Of a stretch of 58,650 nucleotides of DNA, positions 52,171 to 58,650 are shown piece after piece. Source of the stretch: Anaerolineae bacterium (GTDB lineage Bacteria; Chloroflexota; Anaerolineae; UBA1429); the NCBI GenBank assembly GCA_007132185.1, contig SLPC01000188.1, forward strand, positions 1-58,650. Direction: 5' to 3'. Position 1 is the stretch's first letter; every line of letters starts with the position of its first letter. Made by a program: the position numbers and the translations under genes. The notes under the pieces were generated by a model. That model was not told the origin of the DNA. It saw only the letters and a list, made by a program, of their open reading frames with translations, and searched no databases.

Positions 52171-54807
52171 CTAGGAGGAACGCAACTGGGGGTTCAGGAT
52201 CTTTTCCAGGGCATAGCCCACCATGGCAAAGCTCAGGCCCAGCGCCAACAGGATCACGCCCGGCACCAGGACCAGGTGATAGGGGCCGTGGTAAACGTTG
52301 TTGGCAAAGGCCGAGTGTACCAGCCTCCCCCAGGTAGGCAGGCGCGGGTCGCTCATGCCCAGAAACGCCAGCGCCGCCTCCAAAAAGACAAAGGCGGGGA
52401 TCAGGGTGATGAACTGGGGCACCAGCACCGATGAGAGCCGCGGTAGCAGATAGCTGCCGATGATGCGGCGATTGCTGGCACCATACGCCCGGGCCGCTTC
52501 TACATAGGGCGCCTCTTTGATCTGCACGAACGCAGCACGATAGCCCTTGAGACCAGTGCCAAAGATGCTCAGCAAGACCGTGACCCCCAGGATGGCCCAG
52601 ATGCTCTTGGAGTAGAGGGTAAAGATCATCAGGCTGACGGGCAAAAAGGGCAGCACCATATTGACCTCGGTGATGCGCTGGATAAGCTGGTCCACCCAGC
52701 CGCCAAACCAGGCCCCCGTCGCTGCCAGCACCATGGTGACCAACGTGGTGCTGGCGGCCGCCGATATGCCAAAGGCCAGCGCCACAAAGGTGCCCCACAG
52801 CACCGCGACCATTAGGTCGCGGCGACGCCCGTCGGTACCGGCCAGACCGTGCACCTCTCCAAACACCACAAGCTCTGCGTCCAGCTCGGCGCCCTCGTTG
52901 AACAGTCGCGCATCCACGTGCAGCTCGTAGCGCCCCTGCAGAGGACGGTCGCCATCGGCTGGATCGGCAAACAGGGCCTGTTGCGGTGCCACGCCACCCA
53001 GCCGCCGTAAAAGGCGTTCGTCACCGGCGAAACGATACGTCTCGCCATGGCGTACGCCCAGGTCTGCGATGCGGATCTCGCGTCCATCGGGCGTATGCCA
53101 CGTCATCATGACGTGGGGCGGTTGCGTGGTGTGGCGCGTATAGAAGAAGAGGGTCAACTCCTGGGGCAAGCGATCAAAGGTGTAGTCAAAGGTATATACC
53201 AGCAGCAGGTCTTGCACGCCATCGGGCAACTCGCGTATTTCGCGGGATGCGAACCCCTCGCGGCTGTCCATCACCAGCGTGTGGGGGAGGGCGTCCCGCG
53301 TGAAAACGTCCAACCAGGCCGGCGCTGCATTCTGCGGATGTCGGTACCAGGTCTCCCGATCGCCGCGCCACAGCGCTACCGCCTGCTCATAGGGGATGGC
53401 AATCACGGCATAGAGGGCCATCCCCACAAAAAAGGTGATAACCACGAGCCCCATGACAGCGGCCGGATAGGCGCGCAATTCCTGCCATAGCTCGCCAAGG
53501 CGTCGCTTGCTCTGGTCCAGAGCCCCCGTTACCCGCATTGGCGTTTCTCGCAGGTACCTCACAACCCTGGGCACGAGATCAAGGCGTCCAAATCGTGCCT
53601 TGAGAGATCGAGGCAGCTGACGCATGCTACCACGCGGTCGGTGGGCGCGCCGGTCACGGGCTGCCCTATGCCTCATGGTGGCCTCGCCTCCCACGCGTAC
53701 TCGCGGATCGACCAGGACATAGGCAATGTCCAACAGGAATACTGTGATGGCCAGGAGATAGGCAAAGACGACGACGATGGCCAGGACCACGGGGATATCG
53801 AATCGTCGTAGGGCGATCACAAACAACCTGCCGATGCCCTCTACGTTGAAAAAGTACTCGAGGATGATCACCTCTTGCCACAGCGCCGTCAACAGCAGGG
53901 CAAAGTGCGTCAATACGGAGGGAAGCGCCGGGCGCAAGATATAGCGTCGTTCGATGTCACGGTCGGATAGCCCCTTGGCACGGGCCATTTCTGCATAGTC
54001 TTCATTGCGATAGAGGAGAAAAAAGGTACGCCAGATATAGATGCTCTGAAAGAGTTTGCTCAGGAAGATGGCCAGGATCGGCACGAGCATGTACTGCAGG
54101 ATCATCAGCACATAGGACCACTGAAAGGTGTCGGGCCAGCCCGAGAACCGGGCGGTAACAAAGCCAAACCCTGGTATCTGCAGGGCCAGCACGGTCAGCA
54201 AGATACCATACACCCAGGGCGGCGCCGATGACAGCGGTGTGAGAACTGCAACGACACGATCGACCCAGCCGCCATACCGCCGGGTCATGCCCAGGCCGAG
54301 GGCTATGCTGGTGAGGAACAGGAGCAGATTGGCCGAGCCGAATAGCAGGAGCGTGCGTGGCAAGGTATCGAGTACCAGGAAACGAACATCGTTGGTGGGC
54401 TGGCCACGAAACTGGATCTGCGGCATGCGCCTAGCGGGTCCCCATCGCAGGGTAAGGGCGCGATCGAGCCATCGGACGCTGCGCAAGAGCAGTGGCTGGT
54501 TGAGGCCCTGGGCCTCTTCCATCGCCAGCACGGCCTGCTCCATGATCTCGTTCCGCTGCTCGGCGGGAACATCGTCGAGCCAGCCTCCCAGCCGCATAAA
54601 AGCGATCCCGACTCGGATCTCGCTCCGGATGATCTCGTCGACAAAGCCGCCCATGTTGGCCACAAAGATCGTGGCGGACACCGCGATCGCGACCATGACT
54701 GCCAGGGTCAACAGGCGTACGGTCAAATAGCCGCTGGCTCTGAGCCACGGGCTTTGGGCTTTCGATACAGCGCTTGGTTCCGGGAGGCTTGTTTCTTGAT
54801 GCGCCAT
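52171..54807 (-). CDS. Fused oligopeptide ABC-transporter permease (DppB-DppC) with an extracytoplasmic insertion
   Basis: An 878-residue polytopic protein. Residues 1-385 match a DppB-type permease, with coupling-helix motif EMARAKGLSDRDIERRYILRP. Residues 440-878 match a DppC-type permease, with EAARAYGASNRRIIGSYLLPR and the C-terminal PAFVFLEAALAFLGMSDPRL. Between the first DppC helix and its core lies about 215 residues of soluble, largely beta sequence facing outside. Normally the two halves are separate proteins with two ATPases and a binding protein, and none of those partners is in the window. An additional soluble loop also follows the first DppB helix (about residues 60-150). Confidence 0.88.
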   Translation of the reverse strand: MAHQETSLPEPSAVSKAQSPWLRASGYLTVRLLTLAVMVAIAVSATIFVANMGGFVDEIIRSEIRVGIAFMRLGGWLDDVPAEQRNEIMEQAVLAMEEAQGLNQPLLLRSVRWLDRALTLRWGPARRMPQIQFRGQPTNDVRFLVLDTLPRTLLLFGSANLLLFLTSIALGLGMTRRYGGWVDRVVAVLTPLSSAPPWVYGILLTVLALQIPGFGFVTARFSGWPDTFQWSYVLMILQYMLVPILAIFLSKLFQSIYIWRTFFLLYRNEDYAEMARAKGLSDRDIERRYILRPALPSVLTHFALLLTALWQEVIILEYFFNVEGIGRLFVIALRRFDIPVVLAIVVVFAYLLAITVFLLDIAYVLVDPRVRVGGEATMRHRAARDRRAHRPRGSMRQLPRSLKARFGRLDLVPRVVRYLRETPMRVTGALDQSKRRLGELWQELRAYPAAVMGLVVITFFVGMALYAVIAIPYEQAVALWRGDRETWYRHPQNAAPAWLDVFTRDALPHTLVMDSREGFASREIRELPDGVQDLLLVYTFDYTFDRLPQELTLFFYTRHTTQPPHVMMTWHTPDGREIRIADLGVRHGETYRFAGDERLLRRLGGVAPQQALFADPADGDRPLQGRYELHVDARLFNEGAELDAELVVFGEVHGLAGTDGRRRDLMVAVLWGTFVALAFGISAAASTTLVTMVLAATGAWFGGWVDQLIQRITEVNMVLPFLPVSLMIFTLYSKSIWAILGVTVLLSIFGTGLKGYRAAFVQIKEAPYVEAARAYGASNRRIIGSYLLPRLSSVLVPQFITLIPAFVFLEAALAFLGMSDPRLPTWGRLVHSAFANNVYHGPYHLVLVPGVILLALGLSFAMVGYALEKILNPQLRSS

Positions 54808-55042
54808 CTCTACTCTCGCTCACCTCGTCCTTCATTGCGGTGGATTATAGCCCCCTATGCCACAAGATCCTAACCCTGGCTGAGCAGAGCTCGCGCACAC
54901 CTGGCCATCTGGGGGATAGAGAGATCATCCCAGAAGGGTGGTCACAGACTGGCCGCATGCGTGACGCGTCTCATGAGGGAGAGCTGTATCCTGAGGGTGC
55001 AACGTTAGGAGACGGTTTTGTATCAGAGCAAGGGAGTCAGAG

Positions 55043-55858
55043 ATGAAGACGAGAGTGTGGCCGGTAGTCGTCGTATTGGTGTTGGTGATGGTGGCCCTGG
55101 TTGCCATCGGTGCGACCTCGGCGGATGTGCTATTTGGTCGTCAAGCAATGGGGCCCGGCCCCGAGGAGGCGGTGGAGGCATTCTACAATGCATACCTGGC
55201 CTACAGCGAGACTGGCAACCCGATGGTGGATCGCGCGTATCGCGAGATGCCCGGTCTGTCGTCAGAGTTCGTAGCCGAGATGGATGCGCTGTTCGAGCAG
55301 GAACCGATCTTTTTTGATCCGTTCCTCTGTGCCCAGGACGTGCCCATGAATGTGTCGGTGAGTTACCCGCACATCGAGGGGCGCGAGGCGATGGTAGAGG
55401 TCGCCACGATCTGGTACGGCAACTCGATGGCGTCGCTACTGACGATCGAGCTAGCCCAAAACGGTGGCGAGTGGGAGATCACTAGCATCCGGTGTGATGC
55501 GAGCCGACAGCGTCCTCTTGAGGCGGGTGAGACAGTGGAGGCGTTCTACAGCATCTATATCGAGCGCTCTATGCGAGAGAACCCATTGGTTACCGGCAGC
55601 TATGCGCACATGCCCTATCTCTCGGCCGAGTTCGTCACCTCCGTTGGTGACACACTGGCTGGCATGCAGGGCGGGGGCTTTGACCCAATCGTGCTGGCCC
55701 AGGACGTGCCGATGTGGGTGCAGGTTGAGCATGAGCATTTTGCCGCGAACCGTGCCACAGTCACGGTTGGTAGCAGCTTTGAGGGGCATCGATTGGATGT
55801 CGAGCTGATCCAGCGCAACGAGGTATGGGAGATCATCGGAGTATCGCACGCCGACTAG
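55043..55858 (+). CDS. Exported protein with two DUF3828/NTF2-like repeat domains
   Basis: A 271-residue protein with one N-terminal hydrophobic segment (residues 6-27, signal or anchor). Two homologous domains follow, about 38-155 and 165-271. Each has AVEAFYNAYLAYSETGNPMV or TVEAFYSIYIERSMRENPLV, then MP-x-L-S-x-EF, then a D-P-(F/I)-x-x-A-Q-D-V-P-M motif and a final W-E-I-(T/I) strand. The layout resembles DUF3828-type NTF2-like lipoproteins. No catalytic residue is evident. The ATG follows GGGAG. A stable hairpin follows 20 bases after the stop. Confidence 0.6.
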   Translation: MKTRVWPVVVVLVLVMVALVAIGATSADVLFGRQAMGPGPEEAVEAFYNAYLAYSETGNPMVDRAYREMPGLSSEFVAEMDALFEQEPIFFDPFLCAQDVPMNVSVSYPHIEGREAMVEVATIWYGNSMASLLTIELAQNGGEWEITSIRCDASRQRPLEAGETVEAFYSIYIERSMRENPLVTGSYAHMPYLSAEFVTSVGDTLAGMQGGGFDPIVLAQDVPMWVQVEHEHFAANRATVTVGSSFEGHRLDVELIQRNEVWEIIGVSHAD

Positions 55859-55878
55859 ACCCAGAGCTTGAGAGCCAA

Positions 55879-55908
55879 CGAGGGGGCTTGCTTCGGCAGG
55901 CCCCCTCG
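55879..55908 (+). terminator. Stable UUCG-loop hairpin after the two-domain exported protein
   Basis: CGAGGGGGC (55879-55887) pairs with GCCCCCTCG (55900-55908), and inside this the stem continues through a T-G wobble and TGC/GCA to a TTCG tetraloop (55892-55895). It is a very stable 13-bp stem just past the stop codon. No T run follows, so it is terminator-like or an mRNA-protecting 3' hairpin. Confidence 0.65.
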
Positions 55909-56023
55909 TCGTGCATACAGATGATGTGGGGGGCGCGCAGGCTGGTCAGCGGGGCCTGCAGGCGCTATGATGGGAACGTTATCGAACACGAGCGTTGTAC
56001 AACACGGTATGGGAGAATGCAGC

Positions 56024-58528
56024 ATGGCACATCCCGTTGGGCCCAACGATTTCCCCGCGATTCGCTGGCATGGCCATTGGATCTGGCTGCCCGAAGAGCC
56101 TGTCGAGCCCAGCGGCTTTTGGTCGGCGGGCGTCAGGCCGCAATCCCCAGAGACCCACGGCCACTTTCGCAAGACGTTTCACCTCGATCAGGTGCCATCG
56201 CGGGTGCCGGCGCGAATCACCGCCGACTCGCGCTATCTGCTGTTTGTCAACGGCGAGCCCGTGGGGCGCGGCCCGATTCGGAGCCAACCGCGTCGCATGC
56301 ACTATGACCTGTACGATCTGGCGCCCTATCTCCACACTGGAGAGAACCTCATTGCCGTGTACGTGCGTTACTATGGCGCCGCCAACTCTTACTGGATGCC
56401 GCCCGTTCCTAACAACACCCTGGGTACCACGGGTATCCTCGTGTTCGAAGCAGACCTAACCAAAGTCTGGGATGAGGCGCAAGGCCAGGAGGGCTGGCTG
56501 GTCAGCGACGATAGCTGGCGGGCGCACAAGACTGATGCCTACAACGAGGGAGGGGATGATCCCCACCACCATGGCGTGCCGGTGGATCTGTTTGATGCCC
56601 GACACTCTGACAGCCGCTGGATCGAGCCTGACTATGACGATAGCGCATGGGGAGCTGCTCAACCTGTGCCCGCCTGCCATATTGGCGGCTTTCGCCGCAC
56701 CCAGCCGCCCACTGATCCCTATGGCCCTCTCTATCCCCGGCCCATCGCGCAATTGGGTGGGGAACTGCGTCGGCCGGCGAGCAGCCTGCTAGAGACCCTC
56801 TCCGGTGCAATGGACAGCGTCTCTACGAGGCCGATGGCGCGGGTACGGGCGGCGTTGGACCTGTCCGTGGACGCCTCCCGCGCTGCCACGTTCCCGATTG
56901 AGTTTGATCTTTCGACAGACGGTCCCGTGCGGCTGAGCGTCGACATGGGACGCATCGTCTCGGGGCAGGTCGAGTTCGATATCGACGCTCCCGCCGGTAC
57001 GGTGCTCGATTTCTCCTTTACAGAAGACCCGCTGCAGGCGAGCTTTACCATGGATCGCATGGCCGCCGGAATGCGCTATACTGCCCGCGGCAAGGACGAT
57101 CGCTTTCAACTGTTCGACTCGCAGGGCCTGCGCTATATATACATTCTGGTGCATGGCGTCAAAGGACAGGTGATTCTGCGAGATCTGGGCGTAAGAGAGC
57201 TGCTCTACCCCTGGCAGCAAGGGGCTACCTTCTCGTGCAGTGACGAGGAGCTGAACCGCATTTGGCAGGCCGGTGTGCGCACCGTAGAGCTCAACTCCCA
57301 CGATGCTTTTATCGATTGCCCCACCCGTGAGCAGCGAGCCTGGGTGGGCGATGGTGTGGTGCATCAGATGGTCCACCTGGCCACCAACTGCGACTGGCGC
57401 CTGGCGGTCCACTTTTGCACGCTGGGCAACTCGCCGCGCTATGATGGGATCCTGCCCATGACGGTGGCCGGCGATATCGAGATGAGCGGCATCTACACCA
57501 TCCCCGATTGGTCGCTCCACTGGGTGCATGGCGTCTACAATCTCTACCGCTTTCTCGGCGACCGCGACGCCATGCAGGCGTTCCTACCCACCATCGAGCG
57601 CATCCTGCGTTGGTATGCGCCCTATCAGACGGCGCAGGGCGTGCTCAAGGACGTGCCCGAGTGGAACCTGGTGGACTGGTCCAGCGTGTCCACCGAGCAC
57701 GAGGCGGCGACGCTGACGGCCCTCTGGGCCCGGGGCCTGCGCGAGTATGCCGAGCTGGCCGGTTGGCTCGACAATGACGGCAGCCGGCGCTGGGCCGACG
57801 ACCTGTACAAGCGGGCTCTAGCCGGGTTCGAGCGCTTTTGGGATGCCGAGCGCGGCTCGTATGTGGACCACATCGTTGACGGCCACAAGCGCCCGGAGAT
57901 GAGCCAGTTGGCCGGCGCCCTGGGCATCGTGTCGGGCCTCGCGCCGCGTGAGCGATGGACCCAGATCGTCGAGACCATCACCGACCCCGAGCGCCTGGTG
58001 ATGCGGGCCTGGACCGGCGACAACCAGGGCGGCCAGTCGATGGAGAAATGGATGGCCCAGGTGCGCGAGGGACGCTATGATATCGACTGGGATGTCGAGT
58101 CGCAGATCGTGCTGGCGCAACCGTTCATGTCCTACGTCGTGCACGATGCCGTGGCGCTGGCGGGCCGCGCCGCGCGCCTGCCCGACCTCTACCGGCGCTG
58201 GTCCCAATTCTTGGTGGATGGCTATGATACGCTCGGCGAGTGTTGGGACTATGGCACTCACGTGCATGGCTGGGCCTGCACGCCCACGCGGGACATGGTG
58301 TTCTATACGCTGGGTGTCACACCGGCCGAGCCGGGCTATGCGGTCGCGCGGGTGGCGCCCCGGTTGGGCGGCCTGGTCTGGGCCCGGGGCAGCGTTCCCA
58401 CGCCCCACGGCCTGATCCATGTAGAGGCGCGCCCCGACGGCGTCACCATCGAGTCTCCCGTGCCGGTGCACCTGGCGCTGGAGGGGCAACCGGAGCGCAC
58501 GCTGGAGGCGGGGCGGCACGTCGTGTAG
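56024..58528 (+). CDS. GH78 alpha-L-rhamnosidase
   Basis: An 834-residue glycosidase. The ATG at 56024 follows GGGAGA and gives MAHPVGPNDFPAIRW. An in-frame ATG at 55967 adds 19 residues with no ribosome site. The N-terminal beta-domains (FRKTFHLDQVP, VNGEPVGRGPIRSQP, LAPYLHTGENLIAVYVRYYG) and Bac_rhamnosid-type region lead to the (alpha/alpha)6 barrel with DCPTREQRAWVGDG near residue 430, the family hallmark. No signal peptide is seen, so it may be cytoplasmic or exported in another way. Family members release terminal rhamnose from plant glycosides and polysaccharides. Confidence 0.92.
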   Translation: MAHPVGPNDFPAIRWHGHWIWLPEEPVEPSGFWSAGVRPQSPETHGHFRKTFHLDQVPSRVPARITADSRYLLFVNGEPVGRGPIRSQPRRMHYDLYDLAPYLHTGENLIAVYVRYYGAANSYWMPPVPNNTLGTTGILVFEADLTKVWDEAQGQEGWLVSDDSWRAHKTDAYNEGGDDPHHHGVPVDLFDARHSDSRWIEPDYDDSAWGAAQPVPACHIGGFRRTQPPTDPYGPLYPRPIAQLGGELRRPASSLLETLSGAMDSVSTRPMARVRAALDLSVDASRAATFPIEFDLSTDGPVRLSVDMGRIVSGQVEFDIDAPAGTVLDFSFTEDPLQASFTMDRMAAGMRYTARGKDDRFQLFDSQGLRYIYILVHGVKGQVILRDLGVRELLYPWQQGATFSCSDEELNRIWQAGVRTVELNSHDAFIDCPTREQRAWVGDGVVHQMVHLATNCDWRLAVHFCTLGNSPRYDGILPMTVAGDIEMSGIYTIPDWSLHWVHGVYNLYRFLGDRDAMQAFLPTIERILRWYAPYQTAQGVLKDVPEWNLVDWSSVSTEHEAATLTALWARGLREYAELAGWLDNDGSRRWADDLYKRALAGFERFWDAERGSYVDHIVDGHKRPEMSQLAGALGIVSGLAPRERWTQIVETITDPERLVMRAWTGDNQGGQSMEKWMAQVREGRYDIDWDVESQIVLAQPFMSYVVHDAVALAGRAARLPDLYRRWSQFLVDGYDTLGECWDYGTHVHGWACTPTRDMVFYTLGVTPAEPGYAVARVAPRLGGLVWARGSVPTPHGLIHVEARPDGVTIESPVPVHLALEGQPERTLEAGRHVV

Positions 58529-58650
58529 CGAGGGTATACCAGTAACCGGCAGGAGCGATTGGGGGCGATGCTGACGCTGTCTTTAGCATAACGCTGGCTT
58601 CAGCATACATCGCCCATCGGCCCGGTGGCGGATCACCTACAGCTTGTCAG
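58529..58650. other. Window end, 122 bp, nothing recognised
   Basis: I see no open frame, promoter or hairpin I can support in this tail. Confidence 0.5.

Overview
The window is about 58.6 kb of GC-rich bacterial chromosome, densely coded on both strands. I see no rRNA, tRNA, CRISPR array, insertion sequence or phage gene. Short EF-Ts (196 aa), the order rpsB-tsf-pyrH-frr-uppS-cdsA, many Shine-Dalgarno starts with GTG/TTG, and the accessory content (GH4, GH78, uroporphyrinogen-decarboxylase-like, RraA-like, Gfo/Idh/MocA, CarD-like, a very large NdvB-type protein, membrane sensors with a conserved C-terminal helical domain) suggest a Chloroflexota bacterium of the Anaerolineae/Caldilineae type. 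That placement is inference from gene content, not from a phylogeny.

Layout. (1) 1-2560, minus: Trm112-like zinc-ribbon protein, secreted peptidase-MA-like metalloprotease, mutM, and the start of a ThiF/MoeB-like E1 protein, read as one tightly overlapping operon from a promoter at 2659-2687. (2) 2698-9342, plus: a divergent promoter 10 bp away drives the core operon rpsB-tsf-pyrH-frr-uppS-cdsA, followed by a 7TM sensor. (3) 9352-15918, minus: PHP-domain protein, mutS and a polytopic GT-C-like membrane protein. (4) 16089-23577: D-2-hydroxyacid dehydrogenase (minus), AEC transporter, M20 peptidase, Eis-like acetyltransferase (minus), URO-D-like methyltransferase, archaeal-type IMP cyclohydrolase PurO, CarD-like regulator. 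(5) 23718-29243, minus: small beta-solenoid membrane protein, DinB-like protein, sulfatase, glycerate-2-kinase-like protein and a catalytically divergent enolase paralogue. A decayed second copy of the sulfatase 3' end lies behind the DinB gene.

(6) 29667-45235, plus: two tandem cytidylate-kinase-like proteins, a site-2 protease with CBS domains, a phosphoribosyltransferase, a tandem universal stress protein, an 8.6-kb cyclic beta-1,2-glucan synthase homologue (GT84-GH94), a short M29-like peptidase and an HtrA protease. This is the most striking block. The S2P-CBS, USP and PRTase trio recalls the mycobacterial DosR (dormancy) regulon, here coupled to glucan synthesis and envelope proteolysis. 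(7) 45369-58528: carbohydrate and transport genes: a Gfo/Idh-aldo/keto reductase fusion, a PPC/DUF296 protein, an RraA-like protein, GH4 plus a BadF-type sugar kinase, a nuclease-like pseudogene, a PPOX-like flavoprotein, a DppB-DppC fused permease without visible partners, a duplicated-domain secreted protein and a GH78 alpha-L-rhamnosidase.

How they fit together: the first 15 kb is housekeeping (translation, cell-wall and phospholipid precursors, DNA repair). The rest is accessory metabolism of plant-type or microbial glycans plus a probable stress/envelope island. Promoters below are pattern matches only. Start codons were chosen from ribosome-binding sites and family alignments remembered, not computed.
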